Source: UBA4644 sp964646225 (lineage in GTDB: Bacteria > Bacillota > Clostridia > Oscillospirales > Butyricicoccaceae). From it: a stretch of 47,668 nucleotides of DNA. Position 1 is the first letter of the stretch. Each line of letters starts with the position of its first letter. The stretch is from positions 1 through 47,668 of the forward strand of contig CAZYAD010000008.1 in the NCBI GenBank assembly GCA_964646225.1. The letters run 5' to 3'. The notes under the pieces are model-generated. The model worked only from the letters and a program-made list of their open reading frames with translations, was not told where the DNA came from and did not search any database. Of this stretch, positions 47,562 to 47,668 are shown piece after piece. Both the position numbers and the translations under genes were made by a program.

Positions 47562-47601
47562 AAAAAAGCCGCCCCCAAGGTATTTTCCAATAAGACAGTA
47601 T
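47562..47601. repeat. Dispersed repeat, family 3 copy 2
   Basis: AAAAAAGCCGCCCCC, then CCAATAAGACAGTAT (47587-47601), the same blocks as at 31342-31379. On the minus strand it gives GGGGGCGGCTTTTTT, terminator-like for anything entering from the right edge. The last 67 bases (47602-47668) hold nothing I can identify. Confidence 0.55.
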
Positions 47602-47668
47602 GAGAACATTACCGACATAGGGTAGCTGCCGTACAGGAGTGCGACAAGAAAAATTGGCGATACTTGGT

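Noticed and set aside
45141..47618. Open frame of about 825 codons opposite serA and DUF1015
   Set aside because: Antisense shadow in high-GC coding DNA; no ribosome binding site and no recognisable domain, whereas the plus-strand genes have all family motifs.
1..47668. CRISPR arrays, tRNA/rRNA genes, prophage or transposase genes
   Set aside because: I looked for regularly spaced repeats, tRNA-like TTCGA arms and transposase motifs on both strands and found none. The repeats seen are dispersed single units, not arrays.

Overview
The window is GC-rich chromosomal DNA from an anaerobic Gram-positive gut-type Clostridia, most likely in the Oscillospirales/Ruminococcaceae. The signs are the Clostridia-type gene content (split transketolase, acidic CD1247-type zinc-ribbon protein beside efp, serC-serA-DUF1015, YitT, two-gene FtsX/ABC exporter, XpaC-TelA), strong AGGAGG-like ribosome binding sites, and sigma-A promoters with 17-bp spacers. 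No rRNA, tRNA, CRISPR array, transposase or phage gene is visible. A 100-base run of N at 19735-19834 marks an assembly gap.

Layout. 1-9950 is mostly minus strand: partial proS, secG, a split-transketolase/malic-enzyme operon, tcdA-mnmA, a pepP-efp-CD1247 cluster and a yqeG/endonuclease-IV-like pair. 9996-19204 is plus strand: an unknown protein, a phosphoglucomutase with two secreted or membrane proteins, then a PhoB/PhoR-like two-component system followed by a Na/Pi symporter whose promoter carries an 11-bp-phased TTTAAC array (a Pho box). 19341-20122 holds a gap-interrupted PadR locus with a repeat operator. 20186-24978 carries a NYN-LOTUS protein, YitT, methionyl-tRNA synthetase and an unknown membrane protein. 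25259-29568 (minus) is an ABC exporter with a very long extracytoplasmic coiled coil. 29770-31182 is a serine beta-lactamase-like hydrolase. 31342-32014 is a small lower-GC accessory patch with a WG-repeat remnant and a dispersed repeat.

32026-39621 (minus) is a nine-gene cobalamin operon under a cobalamin riboswitch: btuF-btuC-btuD-cobT-cobU-cobS-short cobU paralog-cobC-TIM barrel protein. It imports corrinoid and rebuilds its nucleotide loop. 39626-42518 (minus) is xpaC-telA-TPM, an envelope-stress-type cluster with a near-consensus promoter. 42725-43861 (minus) is a divergent cysteine-synthase-like gene plus DUF896. It faces serC, serA and DUF1015 (plus), and the two promoters overlap.

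The most notable items are the Pho-box array placed exactly 10 bp upstream of the -10 of the phosphate symporter; two families of structured intergenic repeats, one ending in a terminator-like hairpin and one with a compensatory base-pair change; a second, truncated CobU-like protein and an unassigned TIM-barrel enzyme in the cobalamin operon; a cysteine-synthase homolog that lacks the canonical TSGNTG loop; and the PadR operator repeats. I did not find a convincing new defence or mobile system. All function calls come from reading motifs, without database searches.
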